NCBI GenBank assembly: GCA_002451215.1
Contig: DKBM01000064.1
Coordinates: forward strand, 1-64,000
Length of the DNA: 64,000 nucleotides
Reading direction: 5' to 3'
DNA from: SM1-46 sp002451215
GTDB lineage: Bacteria > Pseudomonadota > Gammaproteobacteria > Acidiferrobacterales > Sulfurifustaceae
Shown: in pieces, positions 18,132 to 26,200 of the stretch
Position numbering within the stretch: position 1 is the stretch's first letter
Layout of the letters: every line of letters begins with the position of its first letter
Made by a program: the position numbers and the translations under genes
Notes under the pieces: model-generated
Seen by the model: only the letters and a program-made list of their open reading frames with translations
What the model was told of the DNA's origin: nothing
The model's database searches: none

Positions 18132-18470
18132 ATGAAGAAGATTGAAGCCATTATCAAACCGTTCAAGCTTGACGATGTGCGCGAGGCGCTGCATGAGGCA
18201 GGCGTGAGTGGTCTGACCGTGACGGAGGTCAAGGGCTTCGGCCGGCAAAAGGGTCATACCGAGCTCTATCGCGGTGCGGAGTACGTGGTCGACTTTCTAC
18301 CGAAGACCAAGATTGAGCTGGTGGTGGCGGACAACCTGGTGGACCGGTGCATCGAGGCCATCCAGAAGGCGGCGCGCACCGGCAAGATCGGCGACGGCAA
18401 AATCTTCGTGACGACCGTCGAGCAGGTAGTGCGTATCCGCACCGGGGAAACCGGCGAGGCGGCGATCTAG
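18132..18470 (+). CDS. glnB: Nitrogen regulatory protein P-II
   Basis: The 112-residue trimeric signal protein senses 2-oxoglutarate, ATP/ADP and, through uridylylation, glutamine. Both PROSITE-type blocks are present: the T-loop with Tyr51 (YRGAEYVVDF), the uridylylation site, and the C-terminal block KIGDGKIFVTTVEQVVRIRTGE. MKKIEAIIKPFKLDDVREAL is the canonical start. No amtB follows, which favours GlnB over GlnK. The stop TAG overlaps the bamD stop on the other strand in CTAG at 18467-18470. Confidence 0.97.
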   Translation: MKKIEAIIKPFKLDDVREALHEAGVSGLTVTEVKGFGRQKGHTELYRGAEYVVDFLPKTKIELVVADNLVDRCIEAIQKAARTGKIGDGKIFVTTVEQVVRIRTGETGEAAI

Positions 18471-19258
18471 CGGCTAGCTGGTCCGGTGGCGAGTTTGGCG
18501 ATTTCGCCTATGTACGGGCTCTTCGGAAAGTTGTTCTTCAGTATTCGCACGGAGTCATCTTTGAGGTGGATCAACCCCATCTGGTGGTAGGCGAGGGCCT
18601 GGACGCCAAGCGCGTCCTCGACCGACGGGGCACGCGGAAAGTTCTCCAAGGTGTACTTGCAGCGATTGACCGCAGCGACGTACGCGCCGCGTTCGTAGTA
18701 GAAGCGCGCCACACGCACCTCGTATTTCGCGAGGTGATCGAACAGAAAGGCCATGCGTGCGGCGGCGTCCGGCGCATAGCGACTTTTCGGATAGCGTTCG
18801 ATCAGGTCGCGGAAGGTGTTATAGGCATCGCGCGCCCCTTTCGGGTCGCGGTCTGAAAGATCATCGCCGCCGCCTATCGCCCAGTCTATCCACGAGCGTT
18901 CCAGCCGGAACTGCACCAGGCCCTTGAGGTAGTACGCATAGTCGACGTTTGGATGGGTAGGGTGCAGCCGTATAAACCGGTCGGCTGCGGCAATGGCGAG
19001 CGCCGGTTCGTTGTTCTTGTTATACGCGTACGCGATCTCGATTTGTGCCTGCTCGGCGTATTTTCCGTACGGGTAGCGGGCTTCCAGGCTCTCAAAGTAC
19101 TTGATCGCCGTGGCGTAGTCGCCGTTTGCGACCTTGTCTTTGGCCTCCCGGTATAGCTGGTCCGGCCCCCAATTCTTGGTAATGTCGTCAAAGTTCGCGC
19201 AGCCACCGGCAAACCAGATGGCAGCGAGGAGGACGGCAGTAATAAGGGAACGAGACAT
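18467..19258 (-). CDS. bamD: Outer membrane protein assembly factor BamD
   Basis: A 263-residue lipoprotein of the BAM complex, which inserts beta-barrel proteins in the outer membrane. The signal peptide ends in the lipobox FAGGC with the acylated Cys at residue 20. The rest is a series of TPR-like helices (YREAKDKVANGDYATAIKYFESLEARYPYGKYAEQAQIEIAYAYYK-like region, then FRDLIERYPKSRYAPDAAARM). I chose ATG 19258, which places the signal peptide correctly; an upstream ATG at 19321 adds 21 polar residues. It is divergent from rluD, a common proteobacterial arrangement, and convergent with glnB. Confidence 0.95.
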   Translation of the reverse strand: MSRSLITAVLLAAIWFAGGCANFDDITKNWGPDQLYREAKDKVANGDYATAIKYFESLEARYPYGKYAEQAQIEIAYAYNKNNEPALAIAAADRFIRLHPTHPNVDYAYYLKGLVQFRLERSWIDWAIGGGDDLSDRDPKGARDAYNTFRDLIERYPKSRYAPDAAARMAFLFDHLAKYEVRVARFYYERGAYVAAVNRCKYTLENFPRAPSVEDALGVQALAYHQMGLIHLKDDSVRILKNNFPKSPYIGEIAKLATGPASR

Positions 19259-19340
19259 GGGTTGGGCCTGAACTGCGCGCAAGCTTATACGGGAATCGCC
19301 GGGTCGTGAAGCCCGCCTCAATCAGCGATAATGACCGGTG

Positions 19341-20300
19341 ATGAAAGCGGAAGTTCTCTCGGCGCGAATTCCGGCGGCACAGGCCGGGCAGCGTCTCGAT
19401 CTCGCCCTCGCCAGCCTGTTCCCGGATTTTACCCGCTCGCAACTCCAGCAGTGGATCGAGCAGGGCCGGGTGCGTGTCGACACAAGAGTTCCGGTGAAAC
19501 GCGATCGCGTGCGCGGCGGCGAGGCGGTAACCCTCGAGGTCCCGCCACCAGCGCCGTCCTTGCACGCGCCCGAGCGCATCCCGCTCGCGATCGTTCACGA
19601 AGACCGCGATATTCTGGTGATCAACAAACCGGCCGGTCTGGTGGTACATCCCGGTGCCGGCAATCCTGCCGGCACGCTCCTGAATGCGCTACTGCATCAT
19701 GCTCCGGCCTTGGGGAACCTGCCACGTGCCGGCATCGTGCATCGGCTCGACAAGGACACCTCCGGTCTGATGGTGGTCGCCAAGACCGAGCGCGCACGCC
19801 AAAGCCTCATCGAGCAGCTCGCCGAGCGCAGCGTTTCGCGCGAATACGTCGCGGTGGTGAACGGCGTGATGATCGCGGGTGCCACGGTCGATGCGCCGAT
19901 TGGCCGGCATCGGCATGACCGTACCCGCATGGCCGTCACCCACACCGGGCGCGAGGCCGTGAGCCACGTGAGGGTGCTGAAGAAATATCGTGCCCATACG
20001 CTTGTGCAAGTGAATCTCGAATCCGGTCGTACCCATCAAATCCGGGTGCACCTTGCGCATTTGCGCTACCCCGTTGTGGGCGATCCGGTGTATGGCGGAC
20101 GCCCGAAGCTGCCGAAGGGCGCGAATCCGACTGTTATCCAGGCGCTCCGTGACTTCCGGCGCCAGGCGCTGCATGCGGTGAAGCTCAAGCTGGTACATCC
20201 TGAAAAGGATGTAGAGAAGCAGTGGGCAGCGTCGGTCCCAAGGGATATGCACGAGCTCATGGAAGTACTCGCGGCGGATATGATCGAGAATCGCTCGTAG
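19341..20300 (+). CDS. rluD: 23S rRNA pseudouridine synthase RluD
   Basis: The enzyme makes pseudouridines in helix 69 of 23S rRNA (positions 1911, 1915 and 1917 in E. coli). The 319-residue product has an N-terminal S4 RNA-binding domain (GQRLDLALASLFPDFTRSQLQQWIEQGRVRVD) and the RluA-family catalytic motif HRLDKDTSGLMVVAK with the nucleophilic Asp. GRTHQIRVHLAHL and PVVGDPVYG follow. A GTG directly precedes the ATG at 19341, but the ATG is favoured. pgeF follows 74 bases downstream, as in many proteobacteria. Confidence 0.95.
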   Translation: MKAEVLSARIPAAQAGQRLDLALASLFPDFTRSQLQQWIEQGRVRVDTRVPVKRDRVRGGEAVTLEVPPPAPSLHAPERIPLAIVHEDRDILVINKPAGLVVHPGAGNPAGTLLNALLHHAPALGNLPRAGIVHRLDKDTSGLMVVAKTERARQSLIEQLAERSVSREYVAVVNGVMIAGATVDAPIGRHRHDRTRMAVTHTGREAVSHVRVLKKYRAHTLVQVNLESGRTHQIRVHLAHLRYPVVGDPVYGGRPKLPKGANPTVIQALRDFRRQALHAVKLKLVHPEKDVEKQWAASVPRDMHELMEVLAADMIENRS

Positions 20301-20374
20301 TGCCGGTTTACGCTCGTTGAATGCGGTACGCTGGTCGTGAACTGAGCCCAATGCCATAAGCTGATACGATCGCT

Positions 20375-20981
20375 TTGGTGGCAGATATCCAATACATCAC
20401 TCCGGATTGGCCGGCGCCCGCGCGCGTCCGGGCGCTGACCACAACGCGTGCGGGTGGCGCCAGCGTTGGGCCGTATGCCTCGCTCAACCTTGGCGATCAT
20501 GTCGGGGACGATCCGGGCAGAGTTCGCCGGAACCGGGCGTCGTTGCGCGAGGCGTGTGGATTGCCGGCCGAGCCGCTGTGGCTACGACAGGTGCACGGCA
20601 CCGCGGTAGTGGATGCAATCAAGGTAGTGCCCGGCGTCGAGGCCGATGGCGCCTATACCGACACAGCGGGAGTGGTGCTGGCAGTATTGACGGCTGATTG
20701 CCTACCGGTATTTTTGTGTGATCGGCGGGGCGCCAAGGTCGCAATGCTACATGCAGGTTGGCGCGGATTGTCGGCCGGGGTAATAGAAAACGGAGTGCGG
20801 GCCTTCGATGTGCCGGGAAACGGCTTGGTGGCATGGCTTGGTCCGGCCATCGGGTCGGACTCGTATGAGNNTCCATGGGGGCGGATTCTGCACGTACCGT
20901 GATTCGGCCAGATTCTACTCATTTCGCCGCGAGCATCAGACCGGGCGGATGGCGTCGCTCATCTGGATTGACAAAGGATAG
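20375..20981 (+). CDS. pgeF: Purine nucleoside phosphorylase / laccase-domain protein PgeF (internal assembly gap)
   Basis: The YfiH/PgeF-family protein acts on purine nucleosides, and the E. coli homologue has been implicated in peptidoglycan editing. Family motifs are visible: LRQVHG, the metal-ligand block TADCLPVFL and HAGWRGL. The 'nn' at 20870 follows IGSDSYE and removes the segment normally holding the end of the domain. Beyond it a different frame reads HGGGFCTYRD, FYSFRREHQTGRMASLIWIDKG and stops at 20981, which is the typical family C-terminus. The start is TTG at 20375 or GTG at 20378. It is probably a normal gene broken only by the assembly. Confidence 0.88.
20870..20871. other. 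Assembly gap inside pgeF
   Basis: The frame changes across the placeholder and a family segment is missing. The length is unknown, probably about 100-150 bases. Confidence 0.85.
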
Positions 20982-21061
20982 CGGCGATATGGTGCACGTT
21001 TGAACGCCCGAAGGATGCCGGTATGATGCGCAGCCTCCCGCCCTAAAACATCGCGATCGCC

Positions 21062-21841
21062 ATGTTGCTTCTCTGGATTGTGACATTCTCGCTGCTGGGC
21101 GGGGTGCTGAGCGTGCTGGCTGCGTCCGTTCTGCTGCTGGTGCCGGAGGGGATGCGAACCCGCATCCTCGCGCCGCTTGTCAGTTTCGCCATCGGGGCAC
21201 TGCTTGGTGCGGCACTGCTCGCCATTTTGCCGCACGCCCTGGCGGACCGATCCCTGGCGGGGACCCACTCCATCACGCTCACCGTACTCTTGGGGTTGCT
21301 CGGGTTCTTTCTTCTCGAGAAGACCGTCATCTGGCGTCACTGCCATGCCGATGAGTGCGAGGCGCATGGTGTTGACGTCGAGCATGCGCAAACGCGCGCG
21401 GCCGGGAATCTCATCCTGATTGGCGACGGGATTCACAATCTCGTTGATGGCGTTCTGATCGCGGGCGCCTTCCTGACCGATGTCCATGTTGGTGTTGTTA
21501 CTGCCATGGCGGTGATTGCGCACGAGATTCCGCAGGAGCTCGGCGATTTCGCCATCCTGCTGCACAGCGGATTCAGCCGAGGGCGGGCGCTCTTTTACAA
21601 TGTATTAAGCAGCCTGACTACGGTCGTCGGGGGAGTGGTCGCGTACTTCTTCTTGTCGGACGCGATGGCCGCCGTTCCTTACGTGCTCGCCGTTGCCGCG
21701 TCGAGTTTCATTTACATTGCGGTTGCCGACCTTATTCCGGGATTGCACAAGCGTCCGGAGCCGGCGGCCACAATTCAGCAAATCGCGCTGATCGTGCTTG
21801 GCGTGGCCGTGATCTTCTTCGCCCACTCCACGCTCCACTAG
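21062..21841 (+). CDS. ZIP-family divalent metal transporter
   Basis: A 259-residue inner membrane protein with about eight hydrophobic helices. The ZIP signatures are present in TM4 (DGIHNLVDGVLIAGAF) and TM5 (AHEIPQELGDFAILL), which together hold the His/Glu/Asp residues of the binuclear metal site. The loop between TM3 and TM4 carries His and Cys (WRHCHADECEAH), a likely regulatory metal-binding loop. Family members carry zinc or iron, and the metal here cannot be read. The ATG at 21062 follows pgeF by 80 bases, and the next gene starts 18 bases after its stop. Confidence 0.92.
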   Translation: MLLLWIVTFSLLGGVLSVLAASVLLLVPEGMRTRILAPLVSFAIGALLGAALLAILPHALADRSLAGTHSITLTVLLGLLGFFLLEKTVIWRHCHADECEAHGVDVEHAQTRAAGNLILIGDGIHNLVDGVLIAGAFLTDVHVGVVTAMAVIAHEIPQELGDFAILLHSGFSRGRALFYNVLSSLTTVVGGVVAYFFLSDAMAAVPYVLAVAASSFIYIAVADLIPGLHKRPEPAATIQQIALIVLGVAVIFFAHSTLH

Positions 21842-21859
21842 CGCGCGGTCGGAGGAAGT

Positions 21860-22381
21860 ATGAAGCGATGGTACATGTTGACAGTGGTCGGTCGGGACCA
21901 GCCCGGGATTGTTGCCGCACTGGCGGATGCGCTATTCCGAGCAGGGGTCAACCTCGGCGAGGCATCGATGGTGCGTTTGGGTGGGAGCTTCACCATTATG
22001 CTGATGGTCGAGACCGAGCGAGACGCGAGCGCGATTCGTGCGATTCTTGATCCCGCAGGGCGCTCCTTGGAGCTCAACATGCATGTGGACCTGATCGACG
22101 CGCAGCTGCATAGCCACGTCGAGCCAAACGTGCGCGTCACCGTATATGGTGCGGATCGTCCCGGCATCGTGGCACAGGTCACGGCTGCGTTGGCATCGCG
22201 CGGTTTCAATATTCTCGATTTGGAATCTGACGTGGCGGGCACCCGGGAGCAGCCAATCTATGTCATGACCATCGACGGGCACTGCGCGGAGAGCGCGACA
22301 GCCATCGAGAAGCTGTTGTTGCCGTTACGCGAGAAGGGCGTCGAGGTTGGTGCGGAACCGCTCGAGACGCTCGTGGGCTAG
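21860..22381 (+). CDS. Two-ACT-domain regulatory protein, GcvR-like
   Basis: A 173-residue cytosolic protein made of two ACT domains, at about residues 3-75 (YMLTVVGRDQPGIVAALADALFRAGVNL) and 90-165 (VRVTVYGADRPGIVAQVTAALASRGFNI). ACT domains bind amino acids. The arrangement matches GcvR, the glycine cleavage repressor partner of GcvA, and related amino-acid-binding regulators, but no gcv gene is nearby, so the name remains tentative. The ATG at 21860 follows a GGAGGAAG ribosome-binding site. The def gene begins six bases after the stop, so the two are coupled. Confidence 0.85.
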   Translation: MKRWYMLTVVGRDQPGIVAALADALFRAGVNLGEASMVRLGGSFTIMLMVETERDASAIRAILDPAGRSLELNMHVDLIDAQLHSHVEPNVRVTVYGADRPGIVAQVTAALASRGFNILDLESDVAGTREQPIYVMTIDGHCAESATAIEKLLLPLREKGVEVGAEPLETLVG

Positions 22382-22386
22382 CTGCC

Positions 22387-22887
22387 GTGGCGGTGCGCGA
22401 GGTGCTGCACTACCCGGACATCCGCCTGAAACAGGTGTCCGTGCCGGTCAGCAGCTTCGATCAGGCATTGCGGGAATTCTTGTGCGATCTGGAAGATACG
22501 ATGCGAGCCAGTCCCGGCTGCGTGGGGCTGGCGGCACCACAGGTCAATTACTTCCAACGCATTGTCATTGTAGATGTCTCAGGCAAACCAGGCATCGCCC
22601 ATAACGGCCGTATGCTGCTGGTGAATCCTGAGATGGTGTCCCGGGAAGGCGAGGCCGTTGGGCGCGAGGGGTGTCTGTCGGTTCCGGACTACACGGGCAA
22701 TGTGGCGCGCGCCGAGCGGATTTGCGTGCGCGCCCAAGACGGAAACGGTGAGTGGCGCGAGTACCCCTGTGAAGGTTACGAAGCGCGCGCAGTGTTGCAC
22801 GAGATCGATCACCTGGACGGTCTGCTTTTCCTCGACCGGCTGGTGAGCAAGCGCGAGCTATTCCGGCGCAAGGCGTACAGGACGTAG
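22387..22887 (+). CDS. def: Peptide deformylase
   Basis: The 166-residue metalloenzyme removes the formyl group from the N-terminal Met of new proteins. All three family motifs are present: GLAAPQ (motif 1), EGCLSVP (motif 2, with the metal-ligand Cys) and HEIDHLDG (motif 3, HExxH). The start is a GTG six bases after the upstream stop. It is not next to fmt as in many bacteria, so it may be one of several deformylases. It is convergent with the radical SAM gene, 23 bases away. Confidence 0.95.
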   Translation: MAVREVLHYPDIRLKQVSVPVSSFDQALREFLCDLEDTMRASPGCVGLAAPQVNYFQRIVIVDVSGKPGIAHNGRMLLVNPEMVSREGEAVGREGCLSVPDYTGNVARAERICVRAQDGNGEWREYPCEGYEARAVLHEIDHLDGLLFLDRLVSKRELFRRKAYRT

Positions 22888-22910
22888 CGGCGACCCGCGG
22901 CGCCAGCCGC

Positions 22911-24407
22911 TCAGCGTGTCGACGGGGTGTCGAGGTGAACCTCGCTCGGGCGGACCAGCACGCCGCCACGCCCGGTGAGGTAGCTCCTCAGCTTGGCGCC
23001 GAAAAAGCCGAGCGCGAAACGCAGCAGCCGATACAGGTGGTTTGGGTACTGGAGCGTGAGCTTCAGGTAATACGCGCCCATCTGCGGACGCTTGTAGAAA
23101 GCGACCAGAATGTTCTGGTACTCGCGGTCGAGCTCCTCGACCGTGATCCCCTCCGGTGCCCAGACGAAGTTCATGCCATTCATCTTTTCCCAGTGATCTT
23201 CCCGGATATTGGTGCCGTAGAGGTCGCGATAGATTGGCGAGCCGGGGTAGGGCGTGAACTTTGTGAGGTTCATGATCGTCATCGGGATCCGGCGCACAAA
23301 GTCCTTCGTGGCGCTGATGGTTTCCGCGGTCTCGCCCGGATAGCCGAGCATGAAGAGACCTTTGGTGCGGATTCCGGCTTCAGCGGTCCAGCCGACCGCC
23401 TGCTCGGACTTTTCGACGCGCGCTGCCTTGTCCATCTTCTGCAGCAGGTCGTCGGAGCCGGTCTCGAGACCGAAGCTGATCTCCCAACAACCGGCTTGCT
23501 TCATCAGCTTCAGGACATCGGGCTTGACCGTATCGACGCGCGCAGTGCAGGTCCAGGTCATGCGCAAGCCGCTGTCGAGTAGCAGGTTGCAAAGCTCGGT
23601 TACGCGCTGGCGGCTGGCGAGAAACAGATCGTCGACGAACATAATGTGTCGCACGCCATAGGTATGGTGCAGGTGGCGCATCATTTCGAACACCTTCTGC
23701 GGCGAATAGTGACGCACGCGGGCACCAAAGGTGGAGGTGTCGCAAAACTTGCAGTGGAACGGACAACCGCGCGAGGCCGCAATGGTTGCCACTGGTCCGC
23801 GCGGGAAATCGTAGATAGCGGGCGGGTAGGCGCGCGGAAAATCCGGTAACAAGTCCCAGGCCGGCATGGGGAGGTCGTCGAGCAGACGGTTGACCGGATT
23901 GCCGGAGGTAACCTGGACGAAAGGTCCGCGGCGGAAAATGATGCCCGGCACGGCCCGGAGGTCGGCCTCGGTTTCCAGCGCGCTGAGCAGGTCCATCAGG
24001 ACCTTCTCGCCTTCCCCAACTACCGCGTAGTCAAACTCGCGAAAGCGCTCCATGGTCTCGGGCCCCATGGACGAGATATGGGGACCGCCGACAATGACGA
24101 GCGTGTCGGGCAGCGCCGCCTTGATCCCGCGGGCGATTGCCGCTGCGCCCCAGACCCCAACCGTAAACAGGGTAATGCCGACGTATTGTGGCCGTTCCTG
24201 TGCGACACGTGCGACGACATCGTCGACACTGAGTTCAAAGATATCGCTCTCAATGATGGAAGGCTCATAGCCGTGCAGACGCACCTCGGCGGCAAGATGC
24301 AGGAGTCCGAGAGACGGCGACTTGTTGGTGATGTGGCGGACGAAATCGTAGCCCGGCGCGATGCGCTCGTACGGCGGATTGATGAAGACAATCTTGCGCT
24401 TCAGCAT
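22911..24407 (-). CDS. B12-binding-domain radical SAM protein
   Basis: A 498-residue protein with an N-terminal cobalamin-binding-like domain (about 1-150: VFINPPYERIAPGYDF, SLGLLHLAAEVRLHGYE, IVGGPHISSMGPE) and a radical SAM domain with the 4Fe-4S motif CPFHCKFC (CxxxCxxC) near residue 222, followed by VRHIMFVDDLF, SFGLETGSDDLLQKM and FMLGYPGE. The canonical DxHxxG cobalamin loop is not seen. Members do methylations, ring formations or rearrangements. It is divergent from the chorismatase gene, 203 bases away. Whether it belongs to the pigment cluster is open. It could modify the aryl head or be an unrelated neighbour. Confidence 0.88.
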   Translation of the reverse strand: MLKRKIVFINPPYERIAPGYDFVRHITNKSPSLGLLHLAAEVRLHGYEPSIIESDIFELSVDDVVARVAQERPQYVGITLFTVGVWGAAAIARGIKAALPDTLVIVGGPHISSMGPETMERFREFDYAVVGEGEKVLMDLLSALETEADLRAVPGIIFRRGPFVQVTSGNPVNRLLDDLPMPAWDLLPDFPRAYPPAIYDFPRGPVATIAASRGCPFHCKFCDTSTFGARVRHYSPQKVFEMMRHLHHTYGVRHIMFVDDLFLASRQRVTELCNLLLDSGLRMTWTCTARVDTVKPDVLKLMKQAGCWEISFGLETGSDDLLQKMDKAARVEKSEQAVGWTAEAGIRTKGLFMLGYPGETAETISATKDFVRRIPMTIMNLTKFTPYPGSPIYRDLYGTNIREDHWEKMNGMNFVWAPEGITVEELDREYQNILVAFYKRPQMGAYYLKLTLQYPNHLYRLLRFALGFFGAKLRSYLTGRGGVLVRPSEVHLDTPSTR

Positions 24408-24540
24408 AGAGCAGCGGGGATCAGGGCAGTGGGCAAGAGTGAAGACGGTATCACAGAGGCGTCAAGCATGGTCGCGGGCCCGGGACCCACAACCGCGTGT
24501 ATTTCGAGGGTCAGCTTAGCCAGCCTGGCGGCCCGGCGCC

Positions 24541-24590
24541 ACCCCGATTTTTATGATAGATTATTGATCAATATAACCAGTTCCTTTTTC
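24541..24590. promoter_or_regulatory. AT-rich intergenic island with a perfect 12-base palindrome
   Basis: Between the divergent radical SAM and chorismatase genes, a clearly AT-rich stretch contrasts with the GC-rich surroundings. It holds the perfect palindrome TATTGATCAATA at 24562-24573 and a -10-like TATGAT at 24552-24557. A convincing -35 was not found. It is a likely promoter and regulator site for one or both genes. Confidence 0.45.
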
Positions 24591-24610
24591 GGCAAATCCC
24601 CCCACATCCC

Positions 24611-25720
24611 GTGTCGGCTTCGTTCTGCAAGCGCCCGGACTCCGATACTGCCGCTGGGGTCGTGAGGCCAGAAGGCTCCCATGCCGTGACCCGTTCCCCC
24701 TCAACCGAAGCGTCTCCCGTTGGCGTCGAGTATCTGGATGCGGAAGCGCTCCGCACGCGGCGCCGGGACGCGGGCGACCGCATCCTCGGCGAGGTGCATT
24801 TCTCCCGGCCGCCCGGGACAGTTGCAGATCCCGGCTACCCCGTGACGTACGTCGACATGCCGCAGCTTAACGAGGTGCCCCTGGTTGAGGTGTGGACCAG
24901 CGACCGCGTGGTTCAGTGCGGGACGTTTGGCGACGTACGCTACGCGCACAATGGCGACGCGCTGTTTGCTGCCATCTCGGATCCGGTACCGGTTGATCAT
25001 GCCTCGTTCGAGCAGCGCACGGCCGAGGGCTACGAGACGCTATTTTCCGTTATCGAGGAGCAAGGTTATCCGCATCTATTACGGGTGTGGAATTATTTTC
25101 CGCAAATAAATGACGAATCCCTTGGGCTCGAGAATTATCGGCGCTTCTGTCGCGGACGCGGTATTGCCTTCCAGCAGCACTTCGGCGACGCGGCCCAGCG
25201 CTTCCCGTCCGCGAGTGCGTTGGGTACCCGCAGCGGCCAGTTGCACATTTACGCGCTGGCCTCGCGTCAACCCGGGGAGTTTCGGGAAAACCCCCGTCAG
25301 ATAAGTGCCTATCTCTACCCGCCCGAGTACGGGCCACGAAGCCCGACGTTTGCGCGCGCCACGCTCAAGCGCTGGGACGGTATGGAGAACCTCTACATCT
25401 CCGGTACCGCGAGCATTGTGGGCCACGAGTCGCGCCATCCGGGCGACTGTGTTGCGCAACTGGATGAAACCTTACGCAATATCGTGGCGCTGCTGACCGG
25501 GACGGCACGCGACGAGGCATGCAGTTTCCGCGGCCTGGAAGACCTGGTGTGCCTCAAGGTTTATCTGCGTGAGGCGGAATTTCTGCCGGACGTGCGCGCG
25601 CGCTTGCAAGAAGTGCTGTCACCCCATGCCCAGACGATCTATCTTCAGGCCGATGTCTGCCGCAGCGATCTCTTGGTTGAGATTGAAGCGGTTGCCTGCG
25701 CCCGTACGGGTTCCCGCTAG
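24611..25720 (+). CDS. Chorismatase (FkbO/Hyg5/XanB2 family), hydroxybenzoate-forming
   Basis: A protein of 369 residues from the GTG at 24611, or about 344 from the GTG at 24686. It resembles chorismatases, which have a YjgF-like fold and cleave chorismate to 3-hydroxybenzoate, 4-hydroxybenzoate or a dihydroxy-cyclohexadiene acid plus pyruvate. Matching blocks include LLRVWNYFPQIN, YRRFCRGRGIAFQQHF, FARATLKRW, YISGTASIVGHESRH and the C-terminal YLQADVCRSDLLVEIEAV. XanB2, which supplies xanthomonadin starters, is the closest functional analogue by context. An AMP ligase and ACP follow, consistent with loading a hydroxybenzoate as polyene starter. The first 25 residues are polar and unlike the family, so the later start is possible. 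Confidence 0.88.
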   Translation: MSASFCKRPDSDTAAGVVRPEGSHAVTRSPSTEASPVGVEYLDAEALRTRRRDAGDRILGEVHFSRPPGTVADPGYPVTYVDMPQLNEVPLVEVWTSDRVVQCGTFGDVRYAHNGDALFAAISDPVPVDHASFEQRTAEGYETLFSVIEEQGYPHLLRVWNYFPQINDESLGLENYRRFCRGRGIAFQQHFGDAAQRFPSASALGTRSGQLHIYALASRQPGEFRENPRQISAYLYPPEYGPRSPTFARATLKRWDGMENLYISGTASIVGHESRHPGDCVAQLDETLRNIVALLTGTARDEACSFRGLEDLVCLKVYLREAEFLPDVRARLQEVLSPHAQTIYLQADVCRSDLLVEIEAVACARTGSR

Positions 25721-25800
25721 CGGCGAAAGGTTGCTCCGGCACGGGGATTCCGGGGTGATTCGAGCTGTGGCAGAATAGCGCCCGCCGTGGATCGGCGAGA

Positions 25801-25862
25801 TCCCCCAATCTGATTTATAAAGACTGGCAGTATTATTGGATTATCTAGAATTGGTTGTTAAC
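25801..25862. promoter_or_regulatory. AT-rich island upstream of the ACP operon
   Basis: An AT-rich stretch in the 204-base spacer between chorismatase and the ACP gene, with TATTAT (25831-25836) and TTATCT (25841-25846) as possible -10 elements. No good -35 is at the right distance. It is similar in composition to the island before the chorismatase and probably holds the promoter for the ACP-ligase genes. Confidence 0.35.
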
Positions 25863-25924
25863 GGATCGGGACAGGCGTCAGTCTTGCTTTTCCCCGGTTC
25901 TGCCACTACGCGCTACCCACTGAG

Positions 25925-26194
25925 ATGTCCACCCAGAGCCTGCTTGAGTCTGAAGTCGCCCAACTGATCGTCGAGTCGCTGAACCTCGAGGAGGTGGAGG
26001 CGGCGGGTATTGATCCGGAGGCGCCGCTGTTTCGTGAGGGCCTTGGGCTCGATTCGATCGATGCGCTCGAGCTCGCGCTGGCGATTTCCAACAAGTACGG
26101 ATTCAAGCTGCGTTCCGACGACGAAAACAACAAGGCCGTGTTTGCCAGTCTGCGCGCGCTGGCGCGCCACGTCGAACAGCACCGGCAGAACTGA
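25925..26194 (+). CDS. Acyl carrier protein (first of two in the cluster)
   Basis: An 89-residue ACP with the 4'-phosphopantetheine attachment serine at residue 44 in LGLDSIDALEL. It has four predicted helices and acidic helix II, as in ACPs of aryl polyene clusters. The start is the ATG at 25925. The next gene begins six bases after its stop. It probably carries the starter or growing polyene. Confidence 0.93.
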   Translation: MSTQSLLESEVAQLIVESLNLEEVEAAGIDPEAPLFREGLGLDSIDALELALAISNKYGFKLRSDDENNKAVFASLRALARHVEQHRQN

Positions 26195-26200
26195 GCGCTC

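Noticed and set aside
24562..24573. Reading the TATTGATCAATA palindrome as an FNR/Anr box
   Set aside because: FNR boxes are TTGAT-N4-ATCAA. Here the two halves are directly joined with no spacer, so it is another type of site.
24078..24665. A 195-codon frame on the plus strand over the radical SAM gene start
   Set aside because: It overlaps a conserved gene on the other strand, has no start signal or family and runs through the likely promoter region.
25824..25839. A sigma-54-like site (TGGCA, then TTGGA) before the ACP gene
   Set aside because: The -12 element needs GC and has GG, and no enhancer-type regulator is nearby. The match is too weak.
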